A DNA stretch of 64,000 nucleotides, taken from positions 124,001 to 188,000 of the forward strand of contig CAAFMS010000010.1 in NCBI GenBank assembly GCA_900764105.1. Direction: 5' to 3'. Positions within the stretch are counted from its first letter, which is position 1, and each line of letters opens with the position of its first letter. The DNA is from Clostridia bacterium (lineage in GTDB: Bacteria; Bacillota; Clostridia; Christensenellales; Borkfalkiaceae). Position numbers and translations under genes: made by a program. Positions 8,096 through 16,578 of this stretch are shown here, piece after piece. The notes under the pieces are model-generated. The model was not told the origin of the DNA and did no database searches. It saw only the letters and a list, made by a program, of their open reading frames with translations.

Positions 8096-10426
8096 ATGAA
8101 GATAAAAATGTTGTTTGCCGGCGCGCTTGCGCTGACGGTTGCGATCGGCGTGTATTTCGGCGGAGTTAAGACTGAAAAAGCGGAAGCGGCGAGCCTTAAA
8201 ACGAATATATTCAACGAAGAACTCGAAGAAGATAATTTAGACGACAACAACAAATGGATAACGCTCAGGGAAGGTACTTCCATAGACGTTAAGAGCATAG
8301 GCAAAGAAAAACTGCGTTATACGGCGAACTCGGCGTCGGGTATCATTCTGCAACAGAATGAGAAAATAACCGTCGGCGCAAATCAGTACGTAGAATATAC
8401 CGTTACTTTCGAGGGAATGGTTTCGTCCGCGGTTATAGACTTTGCGTTCGTCGCGGAAAAACTTACGGAAACCTCTGCGTTCGACGGCATAGAATGCGTG
8501 TCGTTTTACGCAGACCCCGCATGGCTCAGGGCGCGTCTTAACAGCGCCGATTCCGACCTTATGCTTAGCGGAGGCTGGGGCAATGAGAGCAAAGCGAATA
8601 CGGATATGGGTTTGCAGTGGGTGAACGGCAACGCGTCGTTGGGCGCGAGAAAACCGTCAAGCGGCAAATATTCATGGAAAGTCCGCGTATACGACGACGG
8701 TATGACTTTCTATTCCGTTGCGGACGCGTACTCCGATAACTGGTTTGTGACCGCTGCGGTCGGTTATTTGCATAGTTCGTCTACAAAAACCGTCGGATTT
8801 TCGCCGTTAAGCGAAGGTTATCCTGTTATAAGAGTCAGAAACGTCGAGGAAATGTTTATCGGACAAGCAGGAACGGGTGTTTACGACTATACCGAGCAGG
8901 TATCGGGCGGCTTACCGGTCGACGGTACGCTCAGCGGCGAAAAGAAAGAGGATGAAATAAGCGGAGTCGAAAACGCTTTGTTCAAGCCCGTAACGGGCAT
9001 TGCGGATATGAAGTCCGCATTGAAGGCGATTGTGGTAGATAATTGCGCCGACGGCGATTTGCTCGTAAAGAAAACAAAACTCGGCGCGCCCGCCAATTCG
9101 TTCGCTAAAAAGGTTTACGAACTCGAAAACGAACTCGTCGTAGACGTTTCGGGTTCTGCGGAAGCGGTTATGTATATCGGTTCGTCCTCTCAGAAAGATT
9201 TTTCCGACGCAACCGCGCTTCGTTTCGGGGCTAAAAACGGTAAACTTACGCTCACCGCGGACGATAAAACCGCTGAACTCGACGCTTTAAACGGCGAAAA
9301 GTTTACAATGACGATAATTACGGACGGCAATTGGAACAACGACGTTTACGTCGGCGGGAATAAGGCGTTGTCGTTCGAAAAGGATATTTCCGACAAATTC
9401 ATCGCGTTCGGCACGAAGGGCGTAGACGGCGATAACAAGGCTGTCGTCGGCGTTGCGGGCGCGGCTTACAGACGTTACGATTACAAACAGGGTACGGGCG
9501 GAGATTTCACCGAAACTTTCGATAACGGCAAGTATAACAAAGCAAATATGGCATTCGCTTACAGAGTCGAGGATTTGCAGAATTATATGTACGCTGACAG
9601 GACAAACGGCAGACTTACGATTAACAACGTGGGCTATACGGGCGTTATTTCCACCAAACAGGCTTACGGCGATTTCGACTTCACTTTTGAAATAGCGAAA
9701 CTCGGCACCACAAAGTTGGATGACGGAACCGAAGCGCCTTGCAACTTCTGTATAAGTTGGGGCAGAGCCGCCGCGGAATCGGATTACGCTTCCGGCGGTT
9801 GCGGATTGTATCTCGTATGGGGTAACGACCTTAACATTATGGGCGGTCCCGAGGTAAAATACGCCGAAGGTTACGGAGCGATATGCAATTTCAACGTTCC
9901 CACCGACAAAACGGACGAGCAGGGCAATCCTCTCGGCAGATCGAACGCCCTTTGGGATTACAACTTCTCCGAAGGCAATATCGTGTTCAGGACGGTAAAG
10001 AAGGATCATCGCGTGGAAGTCTACGTTTATACGGCGGAAAGCGCGGAAAACGACGTTTCAAGAACGAAACCCGTCTGCGTTATCGAAAACGATTATTCTT
10101 ACGGTTACGTCGGTCTTTGCGGCGTTCCTACGGGAAAACCGATGTCAATGCAGTTGGATTCTTTCTCAATAAAGAATCTCGACGAGCATAAAGCGGATAA
10201 TCTCGTCGTCGGAACGGACGCGGACGTTACCGATCTCGACTTTACGCCCGACGTGAGCGACGACGACATTCCCGATCCGTTTGAGAGCGAAAGTAAAAAC
10301 AACGGTTCGGAGAGTTCGGGAGGAAAATCGTCCTGTAAAGGCGCGGTGGAATTACCCGTTACGCTTGCGGTCGTTCTCTGCGGCGCGGCGGCGATTTTAG
10401 GAATAAAACGTAAAAAGAATTATTAA
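8096..10426 (+). CDS. Large exported surface protein with shared modules A and B and a C-terminal anchor
   Basis: A 776-residue exported protein. The signal peptide ends near AEA-AS (about residue 32). Residues about 85-270 (module A) are homologous to two segments of the next protein, with the pattern QY..., YADPAWLR, NGNASLG, RVYDDG, GYLH, IRVRN, VYDY. Residues about 335-460 (module B) are also shared. Residues about 470-700 look like a concanavalin/LamG-type sandwich (ETFDNG...NNVGYTG...YGDFDFTFEI). The C-terminus has a Ser/Gly/acidic linker, a cysteine (GKSSCKG), a hydrophobic helix and the basic tail KRKKNY: a membrane or wall anchor. Probably glycan binding at the cell surface (inference from the operon). 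Confidence 0.72.
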   Translation: MKIKMLFAGALALTVAIGVYFGGVKTEKAEAASLKTNIFNEELEEDNLDDNNKWITLREGTSIDVKSIGKEKLRYTANSASGIILQQNEKITVGANQYVEYTVTFEGMVSSAVIDFAFVAEKLTETSAFDGIECVSFYADPAWLRARLNSADSDLMLSGGWGNESKANTDMGLQWVNGNASLGARKPSSGKYSWKVRVYDDGMTFYSVADAYSDNWFVTAAVGYLHSSSTKTVGFSPLSEGYPVIRVRNVEEMFIGQAGTGVYDYTEQVSGGLPVDGTLSGEKKEDEISGVENALFKPVTGIADMKSALKAIVVDNCADGDLLVKKTKLGAPANSFAKKVYELENELVVDVSGSAEAVMYIGSSSQKDFSDATALRFGAKNGKLTLTADDKTAELDALNGEKFTMTIITDGNWNNDVYVGGNKALSFEKDISDKFIAFGTKGVDGDNKAVVGVAGAAYRRYDYKQGTGGDFTETFDNGKYNKANMAFAYRVEDLQNYMYADRTNGRLTINNVGYTGVISTKQAYGDFDFTFEIAKLGTTKLDDGTEAPCNFCISWGRAAAESDYASGGCGLYLVWGNDLNIMGGPEVKYAEGYGAICNFNVPTDKTDEQGNPLGRSNALWDYNFSEGNIVFRTVKKDHRVEVYVYTAESAENDVSRTKPVCVIENDYSYGYVGLCGVPTGKPMSMQLDSFSIKNLDEHKADNLVVGTDADVTDLDFTPDVSDDDIPDPFESESKNNGSESSGGKSSCKGAVELPVTLAVVLCGAAAILGIKRKKNY

Positions 10427-10442
10427 ACGGACGACAAGGTCG

Positions 10443-10523
10443 CTTCGGATTTTTAGCGTCGGTTTGCCGATTATACATTATTCTTGGCAGGCATTGCGGC
10501 GGATTTACCGTTAAAATCCGAAG
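10443..10523 (+). other. Long imperfect hairpin between the two surface-protein genes
   Basis: CTTCGGATTTTTAGCG (10443-10458) pairs with CGTTAAAATCCGAAG (10509-10523) with a one-base bulge, enclosing about 50 nt. No T-run follows, so it is more likely an mRNA processing or stability element, or an attenuated leader, than a simple terminator. Confidence 0.45.
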
Positions 10524-10565
10524 TCGTAACCTTTCGGATAAAAAATATTTTTCAGGAGGAAAAAA

Positions 10566-13349
10566 ATGAAGGCAAAAAGTATGTTAAGCAAGATTTTTAC
10601 CGCCGTTGCGGTAGTCGCGCTTGCGGCGTCGGTCGTTTTCGGCGTAACCGGAGCGATTGACGCGAAAGCAGACGGCGAGGTTAAAAAATTGTCGCTTAAA
10701 GCGAGCGCGTCGGGCGTGACGGCAGTTCAGGCGAACACAGCGCTTAAGTTGGGGGAAAAGCAGTATGCGGATATGATTATAGATTTCGAGAAAATGCCCG
10801 CTACCGCGGTTATAGATCTGGCGTATGCGTCCGCCCGTATGAGAGTCGAGGGCGAAGTCGAAGACGGTTTTAAGGAGGGCGTAACTTTATACGCCGATCC
10901 GGGCTGGCTTCGCGGAACGCTCAATTCATCTACGGCAAAATACCTGACGAGCGGTTGGGCAAATACCAAAAGTAATGCGGGCGACGTTGCGGGTTGGATG
11001 TGGATAAACGGAAACGCCGCGCTCGGCGCGTCGAACGTATCCTCGGGCGCTTATCGTTTAAGATACCGCGTTTACGGCGACGGAACCATGGTTTGCTACG
11101 TTGCGAACGCAGGCGCGGAAAATTACTATATGAGCGCGGTAGCGGGTTATATACATAACGGAACCGAATGGGTTGCCGACGAAGGAATTGCCGTTGCGGA
11201 TAAAATCTTCCCCACAATAAGGCTCAGAAATTGCGGCGAAGCGATTATTACGCATTACGAAACCGCCGTATACGACTGCGAAAACGTTTGCGACGGCGCG
11301 AACTTCCTCGACGGGACGATAGCGGAAGGTTCCGGATACGTCGAAACTTTCGAAGAAAACACGTCGGAACTCCGCATTATCGCGGGAACGGCGAAAACGT
11401 TGACGGTGACGTCCGATAAGACGACCGTGGAATACCCCGTAGTCGGCGGAATTATGGACGGTTCTGTAGACGGAGCGGCTTATCTCACTCCCGTAGGGGG
11501 AATGATAGCGTCGGTTTACGGTGAAAAACTCACGCTCGCGAGCGGACAATACGCCGAAGCGACTTTCGACGTTTCGGGCGTTGGCAACGGCGCGTGGATG
11601 GAAACGAAATTTATGGCGGAAAAACCCGTAGACGGCAATTCTTTCGGCTATGAAACGGGCGACGGAATGTTGCTTATAAACGACGGCAGAGCAAGACTTT
11701 ATTCTCCCAAAGCGACGAGTTGGTATGACGGTTGGGGTAATCAGAGGGGCAACGATTATATATGGATAAATTACGTCAACGGAAACGGACTTCTCGGCGT
11801 TGCGCCGGGAAGCGATTCGCTCAGATTCAGAGTGAGAATTTACGACGACGGCACGGCAATTTACTATCTTGCGGCTCAGGGGCAGGAAAATTGGTTTGGC
11901 TTCGCTTATATAGGTTGGAAGCACAACGGTACCGCATGGGTTAAAGAGGGCAACGGACTTACCGTCGTAAACGAGGGTTATTTCGCTCTCGGTTTCAGAA
12001 ATACGTCAGCGCCCAAACTCACGGCTTTCACGGCTGGGGTTTATAATTATAACGCCTCCGAAGGCGAAGCGGCGGGGACCTTGGTCGGCGAACTCTACAC
12101 CGAGAAATTCGGTAAAGATTCGAAATTCGAAACCGTTGCAGGCGAAGCGAAACTTTACGACGCGTCGAACGCGCTCAGCGCGAATGCGGACGCAGATAAG
12201 GTAACTTACGTTCAGGAAGAGCAGAAAATTCTTATCGACAACGCTACGGACGCAGGTTACGTTTATTCGAGATTTGTAGTTCCCGCAACGGATAAAACTC
12301 TTTCGGGCGCGTTCACGCTTCAAATTCCCGAACTCACGGGTTCGGCGAAAGCGGTCTTATATCTCGCAGCCGACGGCAAAGACGTAACGAACGCCGCGAA
12401 GTTGATCTTCGCTCTTAACGCCGACGGAAAGATAGTGATATCCGACGGAACCGCAGCGGCGGTAACCGATTTGAATATCGGCGAAAAATTCACGCTCACG
12501 GTTACGGATAATGCAGAGAATAAAATTCTGATCAACGACGCGAAAGTCGAAGGGCTTGGCGTCGGAGCGATTTCGGGCAAGGCTTTCGCGTTCGGATTAA
12601 GCGGCGTAACTGAAAGCGATAAGGCGAAAATCGCGTATTACGGTCTTGTTTGCGAATACGGTGCGGAAGTCGTTTCCGAAAGTAATTTCGCGCCCGCAAT
12701 CAAACCCTATCCGGTTAAACTTGCAACGCCCGTCGTCACGATAGACGAGAACGGCGTCGCGAAATGGAACGCGGTGGAAAACGCAAGCGGATACAAATAC
12801 GTTATCGATAACGCCGAAGCGGTCAGCGCGACCGAAAACAGCGTTACGCTCGGCAAAAATCAGACTATAAAAGTTATGGCTGCGGGCGACGGCGAGAACT
12901 ATCTCGACAGCGATTATTCCGAAGCGAAAATCTATGAGGTAGTTCCTCAAAAACTCGCAACTCCCGTCGTTACGATAGATGAGAACGGCGTCGCGAAATG
13001 GAACGCGGTGGAAAACGCGAGCGGATATAAATACGTTATCGATAACGCCGAAGCGGTCGCTACGACCGAAACGAGCGTCACGCTTACCGACGGTCAGACT
13101 ATAAAAGTTATGGCTGCGGGCGACGGCGAGAACTTTGCCGACGGCGATTATTCGGAAGCGAAGAAATACGTTAAGTCTACGGGAGACGATGATAGCAGCG
13201 GAAGCGGAAACAGCGGCGAAAGCAGCGGTGGAAATTCAAACGCGGGTTCGCAAGGATGTTTCGGGTCGATCGGAAATACTTTCGGTCTTACGCTTATGAT
13301 GCTTGCGGTCGGCTTGTCCGTAATAGCATTGAAGAAAAAACGAGGGTAA
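10566..13349 (+). CDS. Large exported surface protein with two module-A copies, module B and tandem Fn3-like repeats
   Basis: A 927-residue paralogue of the preceding protein. Signal peptide about residues 1-36. Module A occurs twice (about 55-245 and 318-500), module B once (about 525-690). Two nearly identical repeats of about 74 residues follow, starting KLATPVVTIDENGVAKWNAV at 718 and 796, fibronectin-III-like with linker VVPQ. A Ser/Gly linker, a cysteine (QGCFGS), a hydrophobic helix and tail KKKRG end it. It looks like a multivalent surface binding protein; no catalytic motif seen. Strong RBS AGGAGG. Likely the last gene of the rightward operon from 3378. Confidence 0.72.
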   Translation: MKAKSMLSKIFTAVAVVALAASVVFGVTGAIDAKADGEVKKLSLKASASGVTAVQANTALKLGEKQYADMIIDFEKMPATAVIDLAYASARMRVEGEVEDGFKEGVTLYADPGWLRGTLNSSTAKYLTSGWANTKSNAGDVAGWMWINGNAALGASNVSSGAYRLRYRVYGDGTMVCYVANAGAENYYMSAVAGYIHNGTEWVADEGIAVADKIFPTIRLRNCGEAIITHYETAVYDCENVCDGANFLDGTIAEGSGYVETFEENTSELRIIAGTAKTLTVTSDKTTVEYPVVGGIMDGSVDGAAYLTPVGGMIASVYGEKLTLASGQYAEATFDVSGVGNGAWMETKFMAEKPVDGNSFGYETGDGMLLINDGRARLYSPKATSWYDGWGNQRGNDYIWINYVNGNGLLGVAPGSDSLRFRVRIYDDGTAIYYLAAQGQENWFGFAYIGWKHNGTAWVKEGNGLTVVNEGYFALGFRNTSAPKLTAFTAGVYNYNASEGEAAGTLVGELYTEKFGKDSKFETVAGEAKLYDASNALSANADADKVTYVQEEQKILIDNATDAGYVYSRFVVPATDKTLSGAFTLQIPELTGSAKAVLYLAADGKDVTNAAKLIFALNADGKIVISDGTAAAVTDLNIGEKFTLTVTDNAENKILINDAKVEGLGVGAISGKAFAFGLSGVTESDKAKIAYYGLVCEYGAEVVSESNFAPAIKPYPVKLATPVVTIDENGVAKWNAVENASGYKYVIDNAEAVSATENSVTLGKNQTIKVMAAGDGENYLDSDYSEAKIYEVVPQKLATPVVTIDENGVAKWNAVENASGYKYVIDNAEAVATTETSVTLTDGQTIKVMAAGDGENFADGDYSEAKKYVKSTGDDDSSGSGNSGESSGGNSNAGSQGCFGSIGNTFGLTLMMLAVGLSVIALKKKRG
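12717..13172 (+). repeat. Tandem 234-bp coding repeat
   Basis: Two copies, starting at about 12717 and 12951, encode the Fn3-like repeats of the surface protein. Long stretches are identical even at third positions, indicating recent duplication or ongoing gene conversion. Confidence 0.8.
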
Positions 13350-13357
13350 AAATAAAA

Positions 13358-13386
13358 TCGCCGCGCTCGGAAAACGAGCGCGGCGA
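13358..13386 (-). terminator. Terminator between the surface-protein gene and the ROK gene
   Basis: 12-bp perfect stem TCGCCGCGCTCG/CGAGCGCGGCGA. On the minus strand it is followed by ATTTTATTTTTA, so it mainly serves the leftward ROK gene and may also stop the rightward operon. Confidence 0.7.
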
Positions 13387-13409
13387 AGAATCCGTTATTA
13401 ATACGACGA

Positions 13410-14600
13410 TTATTCGTCCGATTGTTCGAGCGCGGCGTAAATGCCCGTCTGTACGGCGGTTTCCGTCGCGCCGAGCAAAATAGCCTTGTCGCCGAGCGGC
13501 GAAAAGCAACATTTCGTCGTTTTGGAAAAAACGTTCGAGTGAACGTATTCGTTTACGGCGTCGAGATATTTATCCCCGAGCAGGCTGAGATTGCCGTTTA
13601 TTATTACGGTCGAAAGGTCTAACATAACTACGAGGTTCGATATAGCTATCGCTAAAATTTTTGCCGAATTATCGGCTATGTCGAGAGCGGTTTCGTCGCC
13701 TTGTAAATATTTTTCGACGAAGTTTTCACCCGAAAAATCGACGATGTTGCCAAGTTCCAGCATTTTTTCGCGAGAACCGCTGTCAAGCGTTCTGCGGACG
13801 TAACGCATCGCCATACTGCTCAGAGAAATCTGCGGAATCAGCGCGTGTTCCGAAAAATCGGTCATCGAGCCGAATTCGCCTGCGTAGCCGTTTTCGCCTT
13901 CATAGATTTCGCCGTTTATATACAGAGCCGCGCCCGCCGATTCGCCTATGTGAAAATACAGCGCGGAGCGGACGGAGGTAAACGGTTTAATTGATTTATG
14001 ACCTATCAGCGCAACGTGCATATCGTTTTTAACGTCTATAGCGCAATCGAAATTTTCGCTGAAAATCTTATGCAGATTGATGTTCGCGCAGTCCTTGAAT
14101 TTAGCGGCTACCCAGAAATACCCCGTGTTTTTATTTATACGACCGGGCGTGCTTACGCAGATAGCCTTGAGCGACAACCCGAGGAGTTTTTTGTTTTTCA
14201 GCATAGACTTTAAAATCGAAATCGACTCGTATACGTCGTCTATCGACAAGATATAACGTTCGTCGGTCTCTTCAGAGATCAGATTTTCGCCGTTTATATC
14301 GAAAACGTTTATTCTTATTTTCGCGCTTGAATAGTCTACAACCGCGAACAAACCGAACGACTCGTTAAGCGCGTAAATAGACGGCTTTCTGCCGACTATC
14401 GTGCTTTTATCGGACATGGCTTTGACTATGTTTTTTTGGCGCAAGTCCTCCATGATGTTGTACAGGGCGACGTTACTTAAATTGAGCGTCGAGGATAATT
14501 GCGCGCAGGAAGCGTTGCCGTATTTTTTAAGTATAGATACGACCTTTTTTTGATTGTCTTTGCGGATGAGGCTCAGCCCCTTAAAAGACGATTTAGCCAT
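13410..14600 (-). CDS. ROK-family transcriptional repressor lacking the zinc motif
   Basis: A 396-residue NagC/XylR-like regulator. Residues about 10-75 form the winged helix (NQKKVVSILKKYGNASCAQLSSTL, SNVALYNIMEDLR); the rest is a ROK sugar-kinase fold (FAVVDYSSAKIRINVFDINGE, GESAGAALYINGEIYEGENGYAGEFGSM). The usual zinc motif C-x-C-G-x-x-G-C-x-E after the EIGH-like element is absent (here EFGSMTDFSEHALIPQISL), so ligand coupling must differ. Dyads cover its promoter. It is read divergently from the hydrolase genes at 14729 and is the obvious local regulator of both arms of the glycan locus; the inducer is unknown. Confidence 0.88.
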   Translation of the reverse strand: MAKSSFKGLSLIRKDNQKKVVSILKKYGNASCAQLSSTLNLSNVALYNIMEDLRQKNIVKAMSDKSTIVGRKPSIYALNESFGLFAVVDYSSAKIRINVFDINGENLISEETDERYILSIDDVYESISILKSMLKNKKLLGLSLKAICVSTPGRINKNTGYFWVAAKFKDCANINLHKIFSENFDCAIDVKNDMHVALIGHKSIKPFTSVRSALYFHIGESAGAALYINGEIYEGENGYAGEFGSMTDFSEHALIPQISLSSMAMRYVRRTLDSGSREKMLELGNIVDFSGENFVEKYLQGDETALDIADNSAKILAIAISNLVVMLDLSTVIINGNLSLLGDKYLDAVNEYVHSNVFSKTTKCCFSPLGDKAILLGATETAVQTGIYAALEQSDE

Positions 14601-14608
14601 GTTTCACC

Positions 14609-14625
14609 TTAATACACAGTATTAA
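14609..14625. promoter_or_regulatory. ROK operator-like dyad 1
   Basis: TTAATAC-ACA-GTATTAA is a perfect inverted repeat 8 nt upstream of the ROK start codon. Probably an autoregulatory site (inference). Confidence 0.5.
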
Positions 14626-14630
14626 AAAAC

Positions 14631-14650
14631 ACTGTTAATTTTATAACAGT
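14631..14650. promoter_or_regulatory. ROK operator-like dyad 2 in the divergent promoter
   Basis: ACTGTTA-ATTTTA-TAACAGT, 14 symmetric positions and a 6-bp spacer, in the divergent region between the ROK gene and the hydrolase operon. Together with dyad 1 it could repress both directions. Confidence 0.5.
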
Positions 14651-14728
14651 ATAACATAAATTTGAACAAAACGAAAGCAAAACAAAGTAAAAAAAGAAAA
14701 AACGACATAAATAAACAGAGAAATCGCA

Positions 14729-16561
14729 ATGAATAAGGTAATGCAATTTGCAAGAGAGGAATTAGACGGTTATTTTTACAGACTTACGGGAAAACCGAAC
14801 GATATTGCGCTGGAAAAGACGAAAACGTCCGCGGGACTTTTTGACGAACGTTTTATAATAGACGTCGATAAAACTCACGGAAAAATATGCGGAGTAAACG
14901 AGAGGAGCGTATTGCTCGGCGTTTACCGTTTTTTGCGTGAGGTCGGTTGCAGGTTTCTTTATCCCGGCGCGGACGGCGAAATAATTCCGCGGATTTCTTC
15001 CGATGAAATCTCGGTACATATCGACGTCGTTCCGGCGCACAGGCACAGAGGCTTGACGTTAGAGGGCGGTTGTTCCTGCGAGCATGTTAAAAATCTTATC
15101 GACTGGGGCTTTAAAAACGGCTTTAACAGTTATTTTATTCAATTCCGCACGGGATACACGTTTTTTGAAAGGTGGTACAGGCACGATTTTAATCCGTTTG
15201 CCGAAAAAGAGCCGTTTAACGACGAGACAGCCGAAAAGATAAACGTCGAATTGCGCGCGGAAATAAAAAAACGAGGGATGATTTTCCACGCCGTCGGACA
15301 CGGTTGGACGTGCGAACCGTTCGGCATACCTTCGCGCGGGTGGGACGAAAGCGCAAAAGTACCTGAAAAATATCGCAGGTATTTTGCGCGCGTAAACGGA
15401 GAAAGAGGGTTTTACAAAGGCGTTCCGCTCAACACCAATTTGTGTTATTCCTATGCGGAGGCGAGAAAAGCCGTTGTCGAGAACGTCGCGGAGTATGCGG
15501 CGGAAAACAAAGACGCGGACGTTATTCACCTTTGGCTCGGCGATAATTACAACAATTTCTGCGAGTGCGAAGAGTGCGCGAAAAAGTTGCCGTCCGAGTG
15601 GTACGTCGAACTGCTTAACGAACTCGACGCAAGGCTTACGGAACTGAAAATCGACGTAAAAATAGTTTTTCTTATTTATTTTGAGTTATTATATAAACCG
15701 CTTAAAGAAAAATTTAAAAACAGCGACAGATTTATAATGATGTTCGCGCCGATTACGCGGACTTACGATCGCTCGCTTGCGGATTTTGTCGAAGAAGCGA
15801 AAACCAAAACCGTTACGCCCTTTAAGTTGAATAAATTCGTTCCGCCCGTCGATTGCGCCGAGAATATCAGGCACTTGTACGATTGGCAAGAGGTTTTTTC
15901 GGGCGATTCGTTTATCTTCGACTATCCGCTAATGTGGGATTGTTGCAGAGAATACGGCGGAATAATTCTCGCGAAAACCATTTATAATGATATTCGCGCG
16001 CTTAAAAGTTTAAATCTGAACGGTTACATAAGTTGTCAGTTGCAGAGAAACTTTTTTCCGACGGGTTTCCCCATGTACGTTATGGCGACGGCTCTTGCCG
16101 ACGAAAGCCGTTCGTATGAAGATATAAAAAACGAGTATTTTTCGGCGGCGTTCGGTATTCACGGCAGCGAAGTTTACGATATTTTAAGCGACGTGTCGTC
16201 ATGGAAAATTTACGACTATATGCGCGGCAATATCGAAACTAATTCGCCTGAAATGCGCGACGCGGCAGGCGCGATAAAGTTGAAAATAAAGGCGTATTCG
16301 GAAAGAGTTGCGGAAATGGAAAGAGAAAACAACGCGCCCGTTATAATGCGTCATCTCGCGCTCGTCGATAAATTATTCGGGATTCTCTCGCTCGTTACGG
16401 ATATAATCGAAGAAAAAACGGGAAATAACGACGAGAGTAAAATAGATTTGATCTTGCGGCAACTTCAGATAGATATATTCGAGTTCGAGCCTTTCTGCGA
16501 TCAGCGGTTCAACGGCGGATATTTTTACACGCATATAGAAGAAATGGCGCACAGACAATAA
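14729..16561 (+). CDS. DUF4838-like glycan-processing protein
   Basis: A 610-residue protein without signal peptide, so probably cytoplasmic. The N-terminal 95 residues (KVMQFAREELDGYFYRLTG to VLLGVYRFLREVGCRFLYPG) resemble the alpha-glucuronidase/hexosaminidase N-domain, followed by a TIM-barrel-type region (HRHRGLTLEGG, GMIFHAVGHGW). The hallmark WLGDNYNNFCECEECAKK (CxCxxC) matches the DUF4838 family as I know it. Start codon uncertain: the RBS is weak and an in-frame ATG lies 12 nt further on. First gene of the hydrolase operon; probably acts on imported oligosaccharides, activity unproven. Confidence 0.68.
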   Translation: MNKVMQFAREELDGYFYRLTGKPNDIALEKTKTSAGLFDERFIIDVDKTHGKICGVNERSVLLGVYRFLREVGCRFLYPGADGEIIPRISSDEISVHIDVVPAHRHRGLTLEGGCSCEHVKNLIDWGFKNGFNSYFIQFRTGYTFFERWYRHDFNPFAEKEPFNDETAEKINVELRAEIKKRGMIFHAVGHGWTCEPFGIPSRGWDESAKVPEKYRRYFARVNGERGFYKGVPLNTNLCYSYAEARKAVVENVAEYAAENKDADVIHLWLGDNYNNFCECEECAKKLPSEWYVELLNELDARLTELKIDVKIVFLIYFELLYKPLKEKFKNSDRFIMMFAPITRTYDRSLADFVEEAKTKTVTPFKLNKFVPPVDCAENIRHLYDWQEVFSGDSFIFDYPLMWDCCREYGGIILAKTIYNDIRALKSLNLNGYISCQLQRNFFPTGFPMYVMATALADESRSYEDIKNEYFSAAFGIHGSEVYDILSDVSSWKIYDYMRGNIETNSPEMRDAAGAIKLKIKAYSERVAEMERENNAPVIMRHLALVDKLFGILSLVTDIIEEKTGNNDESKIDLILRQLQIDIFEFEPFCDQRFNGGYFYTHIEEMAHRQ

Positions 16562-16578
16562 ACAGGAGGAGTGACATT

